Shown piece by piece: positions 1-16,311 of a stretch of 18,560 bases of DNA. The first letter of the stretch is position 1, and every line of letters begins with the position of its first letter. The stretch is from Leptospira interrogans (lineage in GTDB: Bacteria; Spirochaetota; Leptospiria; Leptospirales; Leptospiraceae). The stretch spans positions 1-18,560 of the forward strand of contig NZ_FTNA01000024.1 of assembly GCF_900156205.1 (NCBI RefSeq), read 5' to 3'. The notes under the pieces are model-generated. The model saw only the letters and a program-made list of their open reading frames with translations, was not told the origin of the DNA and searched no databases. A program made the translations under genes and the position numbers.

Positions 1-882
1 GGACAACTACGGAATTTACAAGAGTTGGATTTGAGTTTTAACTCACTTACAACTCTCCCCAAAGAAGTCGGGCAATTGGAGAATTTACAACGGTTGGATT
101 TGCATCAAAACCGACTCGCAACTCTTCCTATGGAAATCGGACAGTTAAAAAATTTACAAGAGTTAGATTTGAATAGCAACAAACTCACAACCCTTCCGAA
201 AGAAATAAGACAACTACGAAATTTACAAGAGTTAGATTTGCATCGAAACCAACTCACAACTCTCCCAAAAGAAATCGGACAACTACAGAATTTAAAGACC
301 TTGAATTTGATTGTTACCCAGCTAACAACCCTTCCCAAAGAAATAGGGGAGCTTCAGAATTTAAAGACCTTGAATTTGCTTGATAACCAACTTACAACTC
401 TTCCCAAAGAAATAGGGGAGCTTCAGAATTTAGAGATCTTGGTTTTGCGTGAAAACCGGATCACAGCTCTTCCGAAAGAAATCGGACAACTACAGAATTT
501 ACAACGGTTGGATTTGCATCAAAACCAACTCACAACTCTCCCGAAAGAAATCGGACAGCTACAGAATTTACAAGAGCTCTGTTTAGATGAGAATCAACTC
601 ACGACTCTTCCGAAAGAAATCGAGCAATTACAAAACTTACGAGTCTTGGATTTGGATAATAACCAACTCACGACTCTTCCGAAAGAAATCGGACAATTAC
701 AGAACTTGCAAGAGCTCTGTTTGGATGAGAATCAACTCACAACTTTTCCTAAGGAAATCAGGCAACTGAAAAATTTACAAGAGTTGCATTTGTATTTGAA
801 TCCTCTCTCATCCAAAGAAAAAAAAAGGATTCGAAGATTACTTCCAAAATGTGAAATTCATTTTGAAGAATATCATATATAG
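1..882 (+). CDS. Leucine-rich repeat protein, 5' end outside window
   Basis: The open frame runs from the first base to a TAG at 880-882 (293 codons), so the gene starts upstream. The first in-frame TTG (base 25) is a repeat leucine, not a start. The visible part holds eleven 23-residue LRRs of the form [22 protein letters not shown], closed by a cap containing [19 protein letters not shown], a tail shared with the two paralogues downstream. LRR solenoids bind proteins, and secreted leptospiral members of this family have been studied for host-cell interaction; the partner here is unknown. The fifth repeat breaks the asparagine ladder (LNLIVTQL). A run of nine A at 818-826 lies in the cap and could slip. 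The export signal cannot be judged because the N-terminus is missing. The gap to the next paralogue is 47 bases. Confidence 0.9.
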   Translation, partial: GQLRNLQELDLSFNSLTTLPKEVGQLENLQRLDLHQNRLATLPMEIGQLKNLQELDLNSNKLTTLPKEIRQLRNLQELDLHRNQLTTLPKEIGQLQNLKTLNLIVTQLTTLPKEIGELQNLKTLNLLDNQLTTLPKEIGELQNLEILVLRENRITALPKEIGQLQNLQRLDLHQNQLTTLPKEIGQLQNLQELCLDENQLTTLPKEIEQLQNLRVLDLDNNQLTTLPKEIGQLQNLQELCLDENQLTTFPKEIRQLKNLQELHLYLNPLSSKEKKRIRRLLPKCEIHFEEYHI

Positions 883-929
883 AATTCTTTAGTTTCCTCA
901 AAATACAATTCTCGATCCGGAAAATCTTT

Positions 930-2345
930 ATGAACTTTCGCATAACTTTGAATTACTTACAAAAAATATCCATTTGTCTTTTTCTTCTAACCTGTTTTAT
1001 TTACGAATTGCAAGCAGAAGAATCAGAATCAGGAACTTACACAGACTTAGCAAAAGCGCTTCAAAATCCTTTGAAGGTTCGAACCTTGGATTTGAGTGCT
1101 AACTGATTCAAAACTCTTCCTAAGGAAATCGGAAAATTGAAAAATTTACAAGAGTTGAATTTGAATAAGAACCAACTCACAATTCTTCCTAAGGAAATTG
1201 GGCAATTGAAGAACTTGCGAAAGTTGAATTTGAGTGCTAACCAAATCAAAACTATTCCGAAAGAAATTGAAAAACTACAAAAGTTGCAATCGTTGTATTT
1301 GCCTAATAACCAACTTACAACTCTTCCACAAGAAATTGGACAACTACAAAAGTTGCAATGGTTGTATTTGCCTAAGAACCAACTCACAACTCTTCCACAA
1401 GAAATTGGACAATTGAAGAATTTGAAATCGTTGAATTTGAGTTATAACCAAATCAAAACTATTCCGAAAGAAATTGAAAAACTACAAAAGTTGCAATCGT
1501 TGGGTTTGGATAATAACCAACTTACAACTCTTCCACAAGAAATTGGACAACTACAGAACTTGCAATCGTTGGATTTGAGTACTAACCGACTTACAACTCT
1601 TCCACAAGAAATTGGACAACTACAGAACTTGCAATCGTTGGATTTGAGTACTAACCGACTCACAACTCTTCCACAAGAAATTGGACATCTACAGAATTTG
1701 CAAGAATTGTATTTGGTTTCTAACCAACTCACAATTCTTCCTAACGAAATCGGACAATTAAAGAACTTGCAAACGTTGAATTTGCGTAATAACCGACTCA
1801 CTACTCTTTCTAAAGAAATTGAGCAACTACAGAATTTGAAATCGTTGGATTTGCGTTCTAACCAACTTACTATTTTTCCTAAGGAAATCGGACAATTGAA
1901 GAATTTGCAAGTTTTGGATTTGGGTTCTAACCAACTCACTACTCTTCCAGAGGGAATCGGACAATTGAAGAACTTGCAAACATTGGATTTGGATTCTAAC
2001 CAACTTACAACTCTTCCACAAGAAATAAAACAACTGAAAAATTTACAATTGTTGGATTTAAGTTATAACCAACTCAAAACTCTTCCTAAGGAAATCGAGC
2101 AATTGAAGAACTTGCAAACATTATATTTGGGTTATAACCAACTCACAGTTCTTCCAAAAGAAATTGGACAACTACAGAATTTGAAAGTGTTGTTTTTGAA
2201 TAATAACCAACTCACTACTCTTCCGAAAGAAATCGGACAACTGAAGAACTTGCAAGAATTGTATTTAAACAACAATCAACTCTCAATCGAAGAAAAAGAA
2301 AGGATTCGAAAGCTTCTTCCAAAGTGCCAAATTTACTTTGAATAA
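930..2345 (+). pseudogene. Secreted LRR protein gene interrupted by an in-frame TGA
   Basis: From ATG 930 the frame reads MNFRITLNYLQKISICLFLL and on to a signal-peptide end at about ELQA/EE, then TYTDLAKALQNPLKVRTLDLSAN, then TGA at 1104-1106 (codon 59). The same frame continues without a break through about 16 further LRRs and the cap EEKERIRKLLPKCQIYFE to TAA at 2343-2345. Restored, it would be 471 residues. The intact paralogue at 2548 has the same signal peptide, spacing and cap, so this is one gene, not two. TGA stands where NQ or NR is usual, one base from CGA. No in-frame ATG follows the stop; the first TTG (1137) is an ordinary LRR leucine without a ribosome site. Either the gene is dead or the stop is read through or polymorphic. 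Internal 69-bp and 207-bp duplications are near identical. Confidence 0.8.
1239..1689 (+). repeat. Near-identical tandem DNA duplications inside the LRR array
   Basis: The protein repeat is 69 bp per LRR unit. The block starting at 1239 recurs at 1446, exactly 207 bp (three units) later, with only scattered differences. The unit at 1551 is repeated at 1620 with very few changes (for example gacttaca against gactcaca). This is more similarity than protein selection alone would require and points to recent unequal recombination within the array. Confidence 0.75.
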
Positions 2346-2352
2346 GATTTCT
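2281..2352 (+). repeat. 72-bp block shared with the next LRR gene (copy 1)
   Basis: These 72 bases, covering the cap, the stop codon and seven bases past it, appear identical to 3620-3691 at the end of the next LRR gene. Identity across the stop codon points to recent duplication or gene conversion between the two genes. Confidence 0.85.
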
Positions 2353-2547
2353 CTTCTCTTTTGAACAATAAGCAAGCTTGAATAAAATGAAAAATTATTA
2401 GATTTGAAACCAAAGATAAAGATTTATGAAATCTTTCTTTTAAAAACACTTAGTTCTTTAAAAAAGAACGTTTAAATTGAATGACATTTTATTTTTATTT
2501 AGAAACTTGTCTTTCAATTTAATTCAATCCCAATCCGGATAACCTCT
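2346..2547. other. AT-rich spacer with two small hairpins
   Basis: This gap between the second and third LRR genes holds no reading frame. It contains AAAGATTT-atg-AAATCTTT (2418-2436) followed by CTTTT, which could be a weak terminator, and the perfect inverted repeat GTTCTTT-aaa-AAAGAAC at 2453-2469, which could be an operator or RNA hairpin upstream of the 2548 gene. No convincing promoter pair could be assigned in this very AT-rich DNA. Confidence 0.4.
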
Positions 2548-3684
2548 ATGAACTTTCGCATAACTTTGACTTACTTACAAAGAATAATAATTAGTCTTTT
2601 ATTTCTCATTCATCTTTCTTGCGAGATTCAAGCATGCGAAGAACCAGGAATTTATAGAGATTTAACAAAAGCGTTCCAAAATCCTTTGGATGTTCGAGTT
2701 TTGATTTTGAGTGAACAAAAACTCAAGGTTCTTCCTGAGAAAATTGGACAACTTAAAAACTTGCAAATGTTGGATTTGAGTGATAACCAACTCATAATAC
2801 TTCCTAAAGAAATTAGACAACTGAAGAACTTGCAAGAATTGTTTTTGAATTATAACCAACTTACAACTTTTCCTAAGGAAATCGAGCAATTGAAAAGCTT
2901 GCACAAGTTGTATTTGAGCAATAACCAACTCACTATTCTTCCTGTCGAAATTGGACAACTACAGAATCTTCAAGAATTGAATTTATGGAATAATCAACTT
3001 AAAACCATTTCTAAGGAAATCGAGCAATTGAAGAACTTGCAAAAGTTGTATTTGGATAATAACCAACTCACAGCTCTTTCTAAGGAAATCGGAAAACTAC
3101 AGAATTTGAAATCGTTGTTTTTGAGTAATAACCAACTTACAACTTTTCCTAAGGAAATCGGAAAACTACAGAATTTGCAAGAATTGTATTTGAGTAATAA
3201 CCAACTTACAACTTTTCCTAAAGAAATCGGAAAACTACAAAAGTTGCAATGGTTGGGTTTGGGTGATAACCAACTCACAACAATTCCTAACGAAATCGGA
3301 AAACTACAAAAGTTGCAAGAGTTGAATTTAGATGTTAACCAACTCACAACAATTCCTAAGGAAATTGGGCAATTACAGAATTTACAAGTGTTGTTTTTGA
3401 GTTATAACCAATTTAAAACAATTCCTGTGGAATTCGGACAACTAAAGAATTTAAAAATGTTGAGTTTAGATGCTAACCAACTCACAGCACTTCCTAAAGA
3501 AATCGGAAAATTGAAGAATTTAAAAATGTTGAATTTAGATGCTAACCAACTCACAACAATTCCTAAGGAAATTGGACAATTACAGAACTTGCAAACTTTG
3601 TATTTACGAAACAACCAATTCTCAATCGAAGAAAAAGAAAGGATTCGAAAGCTTCTTCCAAAGTGCCAAATTTACTTTGAATAA
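2548..3684 (+). CDS. Secreted leucine-rich repeat protein
   Basis: A 378-residue protein starting at ATG 2548; the start is supported by near-identical sequence around the start of the paralogue at 930. Residues 1 to about 29 form a signal peptide (MNFRITLTYLQRIIISLLFL, ending near EIQA). The following cysteine (IQAC) could make a loose spirochaetal lipobox, so either a free secreted protein or a lipoprotein is possible. Residues about 30-50 (CEEPGIYRDLTKAFQNPLDV) are the N-cap. About thirteen 23-residue LRRs follow (LxLxxNQLTTxPKEIGxLxNLQ), then the cap FSIEEKERIRKLLPKCQIYF. The expected fold is a curved solenoid binding protein ligands outside the cell or at its surface; no ligand can be named. 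The upstream GGA of ATCCGGATAA may act as a weak ribosome site. It is the only complete LRR gene of the three. Confidence 0.92.
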   Translation: MNFRITLTYLQRIIISLLFLIHLSCEIQACEEPGIYRDLTKAFQNPLDVRVLILSEQKLKVLPEKIGQLKNLQMLDLSDNQLIILPKEIRQLKNLQELFLNYNQLTTFPKEIEQLKSLHKLYLSNNQLTILPVEIGQLQNLQELNLWNNQLKTISKEIEQLKNLQKLYLDNNQLTALSKEIGKLQNLKSLFLSNNQLTTFPKEIGKLQNLQELYLSNNQLTTFPKEIGKLQKLQWLGLGDNQLTTIPNEIGKLQKLQELNLDVNQLTTIPKEIGQLQNLQVLFLSYNQFKTIPVEFGQLKNLKMLSLDANQLTALPKEIGKLKNLKMLNLDANQLTTIPKEIGQLQNLQTLYLRNNQFSIEEKERIRKLLPKCQIYFE

Positions 3685-3691
3685 GATTTCT
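3620..3691 (+). repeat. 72-bp block shared with the previous LRR gene (copy 2)
   Basis: This is identical by eye to 2281-2352, spanning the C-terminal cap, the stop codon and the first bases of the 3' flank. The two genes diverge just after TTTCT. Confidence 0.85.
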
Positions 3692-3709
3692 TTTTCTGAG
3701 TTTTTTTAC

Positions 3710-3730
3710 CCTATCCGTTATTTGGATAGG
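3710..3730 (+). terminator. Hairpin between convergent genes, probable terminator
   Basis: CCTATCC-gttattt-GGATAGG is a perfect 7-bp stem with a 7-base loop, 25 bases after the LRR stop and 20 bases before the end of the minus-strand lipoprotein gene. It is followed on the plus strand by ATGATTTTAT, a weak U-rich tail. It sits where a terminator for either convergent unit would be expected. Confidence 0.5.
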
Positions 3731-3750
3731 ATGATTTTATAAATTTGTTT

Positions 3751-4602
3751 TTACTGAACCTGAATTTTTATATCATTCGGTGCTGTGGTTATAGTTTCCG
3801 AAAAGTATTGAGCTAATATTACAAGCGGACCCGATGCGGTTGATGAACTCCAGGTTACTTGATTTTGACTTTGGACGTTTTGGTTAAAACTTATTGTTTT
3901 ATACGTTGTAGGATAACACGCATCTGTTCCAGTCACTACAAAGATTTGTAATCCTCCTGATCCTATATTCGTTATATTTGAAGTAAATACAATTTGTTGA
4001 TTTGGTATATACGAATCTATCTTTATAGCTGTAAGTGAACTTGGAGTTTTGTAATCAAATAATAAAGTTTTTAGCGTTGCGTCTGCTGTTGTCGGATTTT
4101 TACATACAGAACTTGATTCTATACTCAATGTTATATCCGTAGGTATTGTATTGCTTGAACCATACGACGAAGCCAAAGCCATTAAATTCCCAGACAAAGG
4201 AGTTGCGTATACCGTCTTTTTATTTATGCGAGGTGAAAATAAATTAAAGGAGTTTAGAAAATTACTATAATCTTGAGGAACGTCACAGGGACTATTTGCG
4301 CTATAAAATCGTATCGTATATTGCACCGGAAGAGACTCTTTCATATCCAATTCGATTCTTCTTCCAAATTCAAAATTACTTAAATATCCAAGACTTCCTA
4401 CGTATTGATTGATCCTACTGGTATACGGTGTAAATTTTAACGGTATATTCTCCCCTTTATACTCTGGAGTTGAACAATTTTGGGCTACTTGTGCCGTTAA
4501 GAGTAAGGTTAATAATTCTTCATTTGAGTTATCTGACTGTTTACAATTGTTTGCTGTTTGTAGACAAATTGCTATTAATAGTAATTTTGTTATGATTTTC
4601 AT
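3751..4602 (-). CDS. Putative lipoprotein of unknown function
   Basis: A 283-residue protein with a type II signal peptide: MKIITKLLLIAICLQTANNC, where Cys20 in TANNC is the likely lipidated residue under relaxed spirochaetal lipobox rules. A leucine-rich stretch (ELLTLLLTAQVAQNC) follows, a layout common in leptospiral lipoproteins. The remainder is Ser/Thr/Asn-rich and beta-like, with several cysteines (in SANSPCDVPQ, SSVCKNP, TDACYPT) that could form disulphides. No known domain was recognised. The start is well supported by AAAGGA at 4609-4614 on the complementary strand, six bases before ATG. It lies 131 bases downstream of the next minus-strand gene and could have its own promoter; a TATATAA-like sequence lies upstream but no matching -35 box was found. 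Confidence 0.85.
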   Translation of the reverse strand: MKIITKLLLIAICLQTANNCKQSDNSNEELLTLLLTAQVAQNCSTPEYKGENIPLKFTPYTSRINQYVGSLGYLSNFEFGRRIELDMKESLPVQYTIRFYSANSPCDVPQDYSNFLNSFNLFSPRINKKTVYATPLSGNLMALASSYGSSNTIPTDITLSIESSSVCKNPTTADATLKTLLFDYKTPSSLTAIKIDSYIPNQQIVFTSNITNIGSGGLQIFVVTGTDACYPTTYKTISFNQNVQSQNQVTWSSSTASGPLVILAQYFSETITTAPNDIKIQVQ

Positions 4603-4733
4603 TTTTATTCCTTTATTTTTTCAGGAAACTCTATTCTATTTTTTAAGGTTTTATATAAGTTCCCTAAAAGAATTGAGTTCGATTGAATCATCATATTCTC
4701 TTACGTTCGAATATTACAAATTACAATAATAAT

Positions 4734-4747
4734 TTAACAATTGTTAA
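4734..4747. repeat. 14-bp perfect palindrome over a stop codon
   Basis: TTAACAATTGTTAA includes the TAA stop of the minus-strand 200-residue lipoprotein. It is self-complementary without a spacer, so it suits binding of a dimeric protein better than an RNA hairpin. In DNA this AT-rich, chance occurrence is possible. Confidence 0.5.
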
Positions 4748-5336
4748 TTTTTGAGTCGAGACAACAATATTCAGAATTAAATTTATCCATTGCAAGCTTA
4801 ATCAATTCTTTTTGCTTTTTCTCTACTCGATAGAACGGATATATCACCCCTCCCCAAATAGAATAATAAGCGGACCAAGAAATGCTTATCTCGGAATGAT
4901 AAATTTCTTTTTTTTGTTTGTTTTCATAAATGTTAAAAGAAATTTTTGATTTTCTGTTTGATCTGATAGGAAATATTCCCATTGTAATAATACCAAAAAT
5001 ATTAAATAGATCATTTATGATCTCCGATTCTTCTTCATATTTCAATTCTCCATAAATATTCGAATTATCATTATTTTCTTCTCGATTCAAAGAATTGCTA
5101 ATAATGACTTGCTTCATTGAATCCGAATATAGATTATCAAAAAGTCTAAACCTGCCTTCTTGGGCTTGCATTGATTTTATATTTGGAACAATTAATTTAA
5201 TCCGAAACAAGCCTTTGCAATTCTTTTCAGAAACCAAACTATTTATGGAATGTATATTTTCGGAACTTCCTGTAAATACGCATCCTTGAAAACTAAATAA
5301 TAATATAAGTAATATTCTATTACGATAATTTATCAT
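4734..5336 (-). CDS. Small lipoprotein behind the RHS gene; candidate immunity protein
   Basis: A 200-residue protein with a short type II signal peptide, MINYRNRILLILLFSFQGC, with Cys19 as the likely lipidated residue. It has cysteines at its end (EYCCLDSKINNC) and a hydrophobic stretch near residues 108-122 (INDLFNIFGIITMGIF). No family was recognised. The start is supported by GGAG (complement of 5344-5347) seven bases before ATG. Only 16 bases separate it from the RHS stop, so both genes are very probably co-transcribed and perhaps translationally coupled. It is markedly AT-rich: two sampled 60-base lines (4861, 5041) have 30% and 25% G+C, against about 42-43% in the RHS core. Its position directly after an RHS tail is where polymorphic toxins carry their immunity gene. 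That role is an inference from position only. Confidence 0.85.
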   Translation of the reverse strand: MINYRNRILLILLFSFQGCVFTGSSENIHSINSLVSEKNCKGLFRIKLIVPNIKSMQAQEGRFRLFDNLYSDSMKQVIISNSLNREENNDNSNIYGELKYEEESEIINDLFNIFGIITMGIFPIRSNRKSKISFNIYENKQKKEIYHSEISISWSAYYSIWGGVIYPFYRVEKKQKELIKLAMDKFNSEYCCLDSKINNC

Positions 5337-5352
5337 TTTTACACTCCAGTTT

Positions 5353-12360
<7,008 letters not shown>

Positions 12361-12614
12361 ATTAGATTTCCCAGTTCTTTTATTCACAAATCGTAATTCT
12401 TTGTTAGTTGTTTTTCGCCTAACAAATTCTTTAATTTGTGATACCAGGCCACAAATATAGTAACTAGCGGTTTCTAGGAAGACTTTTTTCACTTTTCTAG
12501 GAAATATAAAGTTATTATGTTATAACCTACCTATTAACTCATCAAAAAATTTTTATAATATGAAAAACTTTTAATTTCATCAAATTTGCAAAAAATATTT
12601 ATCTATTTACAAGA

Positions 12615-12644
12615 TTAACATACTTCAAACTTCTGGATCATAAT
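12615..12644 (+). promoter_or_regulatory. Candidate promoter of the 12663 operon
   Basis: TTAACA (12615-12620), an 18-base spacer, then CATAAT (12639-12644): each box is one mismatch from the sigma-70 consensus. It lies in the 302-base gap between divergent starts at 12360 and 12663. The predicted transcript start would leave only a very short leader, so this is tentative. The rest of the gap is AT-rich and must also hold the minus-strand promoter of the RHS gene, which could not be fixed. Confidence 0.3.
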
Positions 12645-12662
12645 TTTTCAAGAGATTATAAT

Positions 12663-13543
<881 letters not shown>

Positions 13544-13547
<4 letters not shown>

Positions 13548-15283
13548 ACAAATTTCAAATATTTAGAATATGGGAACTCATACATTTCAAGGTTGTCTCA
13601 AAATTTGTAGGCTTCTTTTTAAGAAAAATTATTTTGAATTTCTCGCAAAATGTGTTAGTCTCCGCAAAAACGGTCGCTCTGTGTGATTCACAACAGACTT
13701 ATTTTGCAGAATCTCAGGAAGAGTTCTTGCATTATAAAGTTTTTAACAAACGAGTTTTGAATCAAATCCTTTCTAAAATTAAAAAAAACAAAATAAGTCC
13801 GTTTCAAGAACTTAGGATGGGAAAATCTTACGAAAACTTTATAAGAATAAAAATCATCCTTAGAAAACAAAACTGGTTTCGATCAAAAATAGAGTCTGAT
13901 TCGATTTTAAAAAGAAGAAATATATTTTTTCTAATACTCTATTTATCAATCTTTCCACTTTCCAACTGTCTCAATTCTCCTTTGTCTAATATTCACGATG
14001 CGCAAAATGAAAAAGTAACCTTGGCTTTTGTTTCCCAAATTGGTTCCCGTTCGGCAACAATCACTTGGGAATGTTCTCATTCTCTTCCCGGTTCCATTTT
14101 GTATGGAAAGTCAGGTTTGGAATCGGTTGTGACTAGTTTAGAAAATTCTAAAGTTCATTCCATGACACTTCCCAATTTAGAATCCAATACGGATTATTTA
14201 GCCTTTGTTTTTTGTTCTAATAGTACAGACAAACTACAAAGTATTCCACTTACTTTTAAAACTTGGATCAGTGATTTTCCAAATAGAACCCGTGGTCTTT
14301 GGGTTATAGGCGGGATGGGTGCGGATGCATCCCCCGTAAGAGAAATTGATTTTTTTGATCCGGTTACTTCTACTTGGTATCCTTCCGCAACTTCAATTCC
14401 TACCCCTAGAGTTTTTGCAAACATAGTCTCTCACAAAAATAAAATCTATGTCATCGGTGGAATGGAAAAGCAAGGAATCAATTACGTAGCTTCTAAAAAA
14501 ACCGAAGCGTATGATCCGTATTTAGATCAGTGGACTACACTTTCAGATATGCCGGTAGCCAATCAAGGAGGAGTCATTGCTTCTGTGGGAGAAGAAATAT
14601 TTATCATTTCCGGCACGACCACAAACGATATGACTACAGGTACTATTTTAAATACGGTTTCTCGTTTGGCTCCTGGAATCGGACAAAATGGCTTTTGGCA
14701 AAATTATCTTTCTTTAACCGCTATCTTTTCACGAGTAGACATGTCCGGTTGTGGATTAAACGGTAATATCTTTTTTACAGGTGGAAGATTTACAAACGAC
14801 GGAACACCTCAGGCAACTTCGGATTCTTTTTCTCCTTCGATCAATTCTACTTCCGCCGCCGGTGAACCTTCTATCACAATCGCAAGACACGGAGCCGGTT
14901 CTACTTGTGTAAAATCTTTAAACTCTGATCCCTATCCTAGTGATCCAGAATGGATCGCGGTTATCGGAGGATCTACGGGAACAAGTACACTCCAACCGAT
15001 TACATCTATTACTACATCCAATCGTACCGACTTCTATCAAAATGGTATGGTTGCTTTTGCGATTGGTCCTATTTTACCCGTTGCCGTTTATTTTCCAGGG
15101 GTAGAAGCTTCTTACGAAACTAGAAAGTTATTCGTTTTTGGTGGTGCTTCTGCACTGAACATTCCTACCGATTCTGTTTATTCTATCGGTCTTCAAAACC
15201 CAATTGCCAGTAATTGGTCTTTAGATTCTCTTAAAATGCCTCGGGCTCGTTATGCTCACAAAGTAATTCGTATCGACAGGTAA
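13544..15283 (+). CDS. Fibronectin-III-like / Kelch-repeat lipoprotein with odd N-terminal extension
   Basis: ATG 13544 overlaps the previous stop and has GGGGGA seven bases upstream, giving 579 residues; the in-frame TTG at 13529 is not preferred. Residues about 126-142 form an internal lipoprotein signal (RRNIFFLILYLSIFPLSNC; lipobox LSNC, Cys codon 13967-13969). A fibronectin-III-like domain follows (about 158-245, VTLAFVSQIGSRSATITWEC). Kelch blades run from about 250 to the end (RGLWVIGGMGAD, NKIYVIGGMEKQG, EEIFIISG, NIFFTGGRF, EWIAVIGG, RKLFVFGGAS), likely a beta-propeller. The mature protein is probably a surface binding protein or lectin-like propeller; the ligand is unknown. The first 125 residues are basic, unlike the rest, and contain a hairpin repeat otherwise found in the intergenic DNA at 16 kb. 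ATG 13817 is an alternative start closer to the lipobox, but its AGG is too near. Confidence 0.85.
13569..13586. repeat. Hairpin-repeat copy inside the Kelch gene's 5' end
   Basis: TATGGGAACTCATACAT has the same plan as the intergenic repeats at 15981-16150 (short arms around GGAACT). It lies 25 bases inside the reading frame of the Kelch lipoprotein, ahead of its lipoprotein signal. Confidence 0.5.
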
Positions 15284-15291
15284 AAAACTAT

Positions 15292-15915
15292 ATGAAATCT
15301 ATATTTCAAATCTTTATATATTCTATTCTTCTAATGTTGATCCTTTTGACTAAAGATTCTTTTCCAGACGAAATGTCGGGAGGTCACGAAAACGCTAAAA
15401 TGTTTATCGAAGAAAAAAGATACATAGAAGCGGAAAAGTTAGCCATTTCTTTACTTACTAACAATCCTTCTGATGTAACCGCTGAATATATTCTTACTTC
15501 TGCTTGGGTTGGTTTAGGTAGGGAAGAAGCTAAAAAAGGAAACCTTGATAAAGCAATCGAACTTTTACAAAAAGCACGTCAAAAATGGCCCTTTGATCAG
15601 GACTTAAAAAAAGAAATTGAACTACTGGGAAATATTTCTTCTAAAAAAAATATTCTATCTAACTCTTCTCAAAATCGTAGATCCAACGGCTCACAAACCG
15701 TCATCCTTTTAGATTCAGAATTATTTCGTTCCATCGATGATCTAAAGTCGGAACTCCATTCTACAATTGTTAGTCTCAAAGATACTCATTCCTACAACAA
15801 AAAACAAGAATCCTTTTCTAAAAAAGAAATACTCTTTCTTGGTTTGATTTTGATCTTTACGTTGGTTTCTTTTTGTAATCTTTATTTCACTTTTCTTTTG
15901 TGGAAGAGGAGATAA
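15292..15915 (+). CDS. TPR-containing membrane protein
   Basis: A 207-residue protein starting at ATG 15292, nine bases after the Kelch stop. Only a distant AGG (15278-15280) could serve as ribosome site, so coupling to the upstream gene is likely. Residues 5-22 form an N-terminal signal or membrane segment (FQIFIYSILLMLILLTK). Residues about 36-115 match tandem TPR-like helices (AKMFIEEKRYIEAEKLAISL and KKGNLDKAIELLQKARQKWP), a protein-protein scaffold. A polar low-complexity linker and a helical stretch (LFRSIDDLKSELHSTIVSLK) lead to a C-terminal membrane helix, ILFLGLILIFTLVSFCNLYF, ending in WKRR. The topology suggests the TPR part faces the periplasm. With the barrel protein and Kelch lipoprotein it makes a three-gene envelope operon. 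No named family was recognised. Confidence 0.82.
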   Translation: MKSIFQIFIYSILLMLILLTKDSFPDEMSGGHENAKMFIEEKRYIEAEKLAISLLTNNPSDVTAEYILTSAWVGLGREEAKKGNLDKAIELLQKARQKWPFDQDLKKEIELLGNISSKKNILSNSSQNRRSNGSQTVILLDSELFRSIDDLKSELHSTIVSLKDTHSYNKKQESFSKKEILFLGLILIFTLVSFCNLYFTFLLWKRR

Positions 15916-15980
15916 TAGTTTTATACTAAGAACTTGTCCCAAAACCTGTCAAGGCCCATAGAAGCGAAACGCTGAGTTTC

Positions 15981-16008
15981 ATAAAATGTGGGAACTACCA
16001 CATTTTAT
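15981..16008. repeat. Hairpin repeat, copy 1 (best), possible terminator
   Basis: ATAAAATGTGG, loop GAACTA, CCACATTTTAT: perfect 11-bp arms. It lies 65 bases after the TPR gene and could end its transcription on either strand, as the arms give A/T-rich flanks on both sides. The core GTGGGAACTACCAC recurs at 16050. Confidence 0.85.
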
Positions 16009-16049
16009 AAAATAGAAGTTTATAACAATTGAATCTATAGTCTTCAAGC

Positions 16050-16063
16050 GTGGGAACTACCAC
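16050..16063. repeat. Hairpin repeat, copy 2
   Basis: GTGG-GAACTA-CCAC is identical in the 14-base core to copy 1, but without the longer AT arms. Confidence 0.8.
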
Positions 16064-16090
16064 AAAACTTAGGTTTATCTGTAAAATGAT

Positions 16091-16104
16091 GTAGGAACTA
16101 CTGC
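16091..16104. repeat. Hairpin repeat, copies 3 and 4 (degenerate)
   Basis: GTAG-GAACTA-CTGC keeps the GAACTA loop with changed arms. A further weak copy, GTAGAAACTCATAC, lies at 16137-16150. Changes on both arms hint that folding rather than sequence is kept, but the copies are too few to show this. Confidence 0.65.
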
Positions 16105-16210
16105 AAATCACGATTTTATGAACAAATTCTAAAATAGTAGAAACTCATACTTTTAGAAAAATTTTTTCTTACACCGAACTCACGTTAACGTAACTCTTTT
16201 TGAATGAATT

Positions 16211-16311
16211 AGAGTTGTTGAAAAATTCCCTAGTTCCGATTAACAAAACTGCTTCAATTGCCCATTTCCATAAAATAGAAACAAATGGAGAATTAATTTT
16301 TCAACAATTCT
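16211..16311. mobile_element. 101-bp MITE-like element with inverted ends
   Basis: TTGTTGAAAAATT (16215-16227) and AATTTTTCAACAA (16295-16307) are perfect 13-bp inverted repeats. Extended to 16211 and 16311 they match at 16 of 17 positions. The 67-base centre contains a nested stem, CCATTT (16262-16267) with AAATGG (16283-16288). There is no coding capacity. This could be a miniature inverted-repeat element, a solo insertion-sequence remnant or a structured RNA. No clear target-site duplication was seen. Confidence 0.5.

Noticed and set aside
1104..1106. TGA as a selenocysteine codon
   Set aside because: The position is an ordinary LRR ladder residue usually Gln or Arg, not a redox site, and no selenocysteine insertion hairpin follows.
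105..3614. Many antisense and out-of-frame open frames within the LRR genes (for example 105-338, 1442-1939, 2994-3347 minus; 587-769 plus)
   Set aside because: They mirror the 69-bp LRR periodicity, begin at no plausible ribosome site and translate to repeats with no known family. They are shadows of the LRR genes.
4409..4729. Plus-strand open frame opposite the 283-residue lipoprotein
   Set aside because: It overlaps the well-supported minus-strand gene with its signal peptide and ribosome site; no coding signals of its own.
12361..12492. GTG start at 12492 for the RHS gene
   Set aside because: It has no ribosome site and would bury the hydrophobic signal peptide 44 residues inside; ATG at 12360 has GGGAAA and opens directly with the signal.
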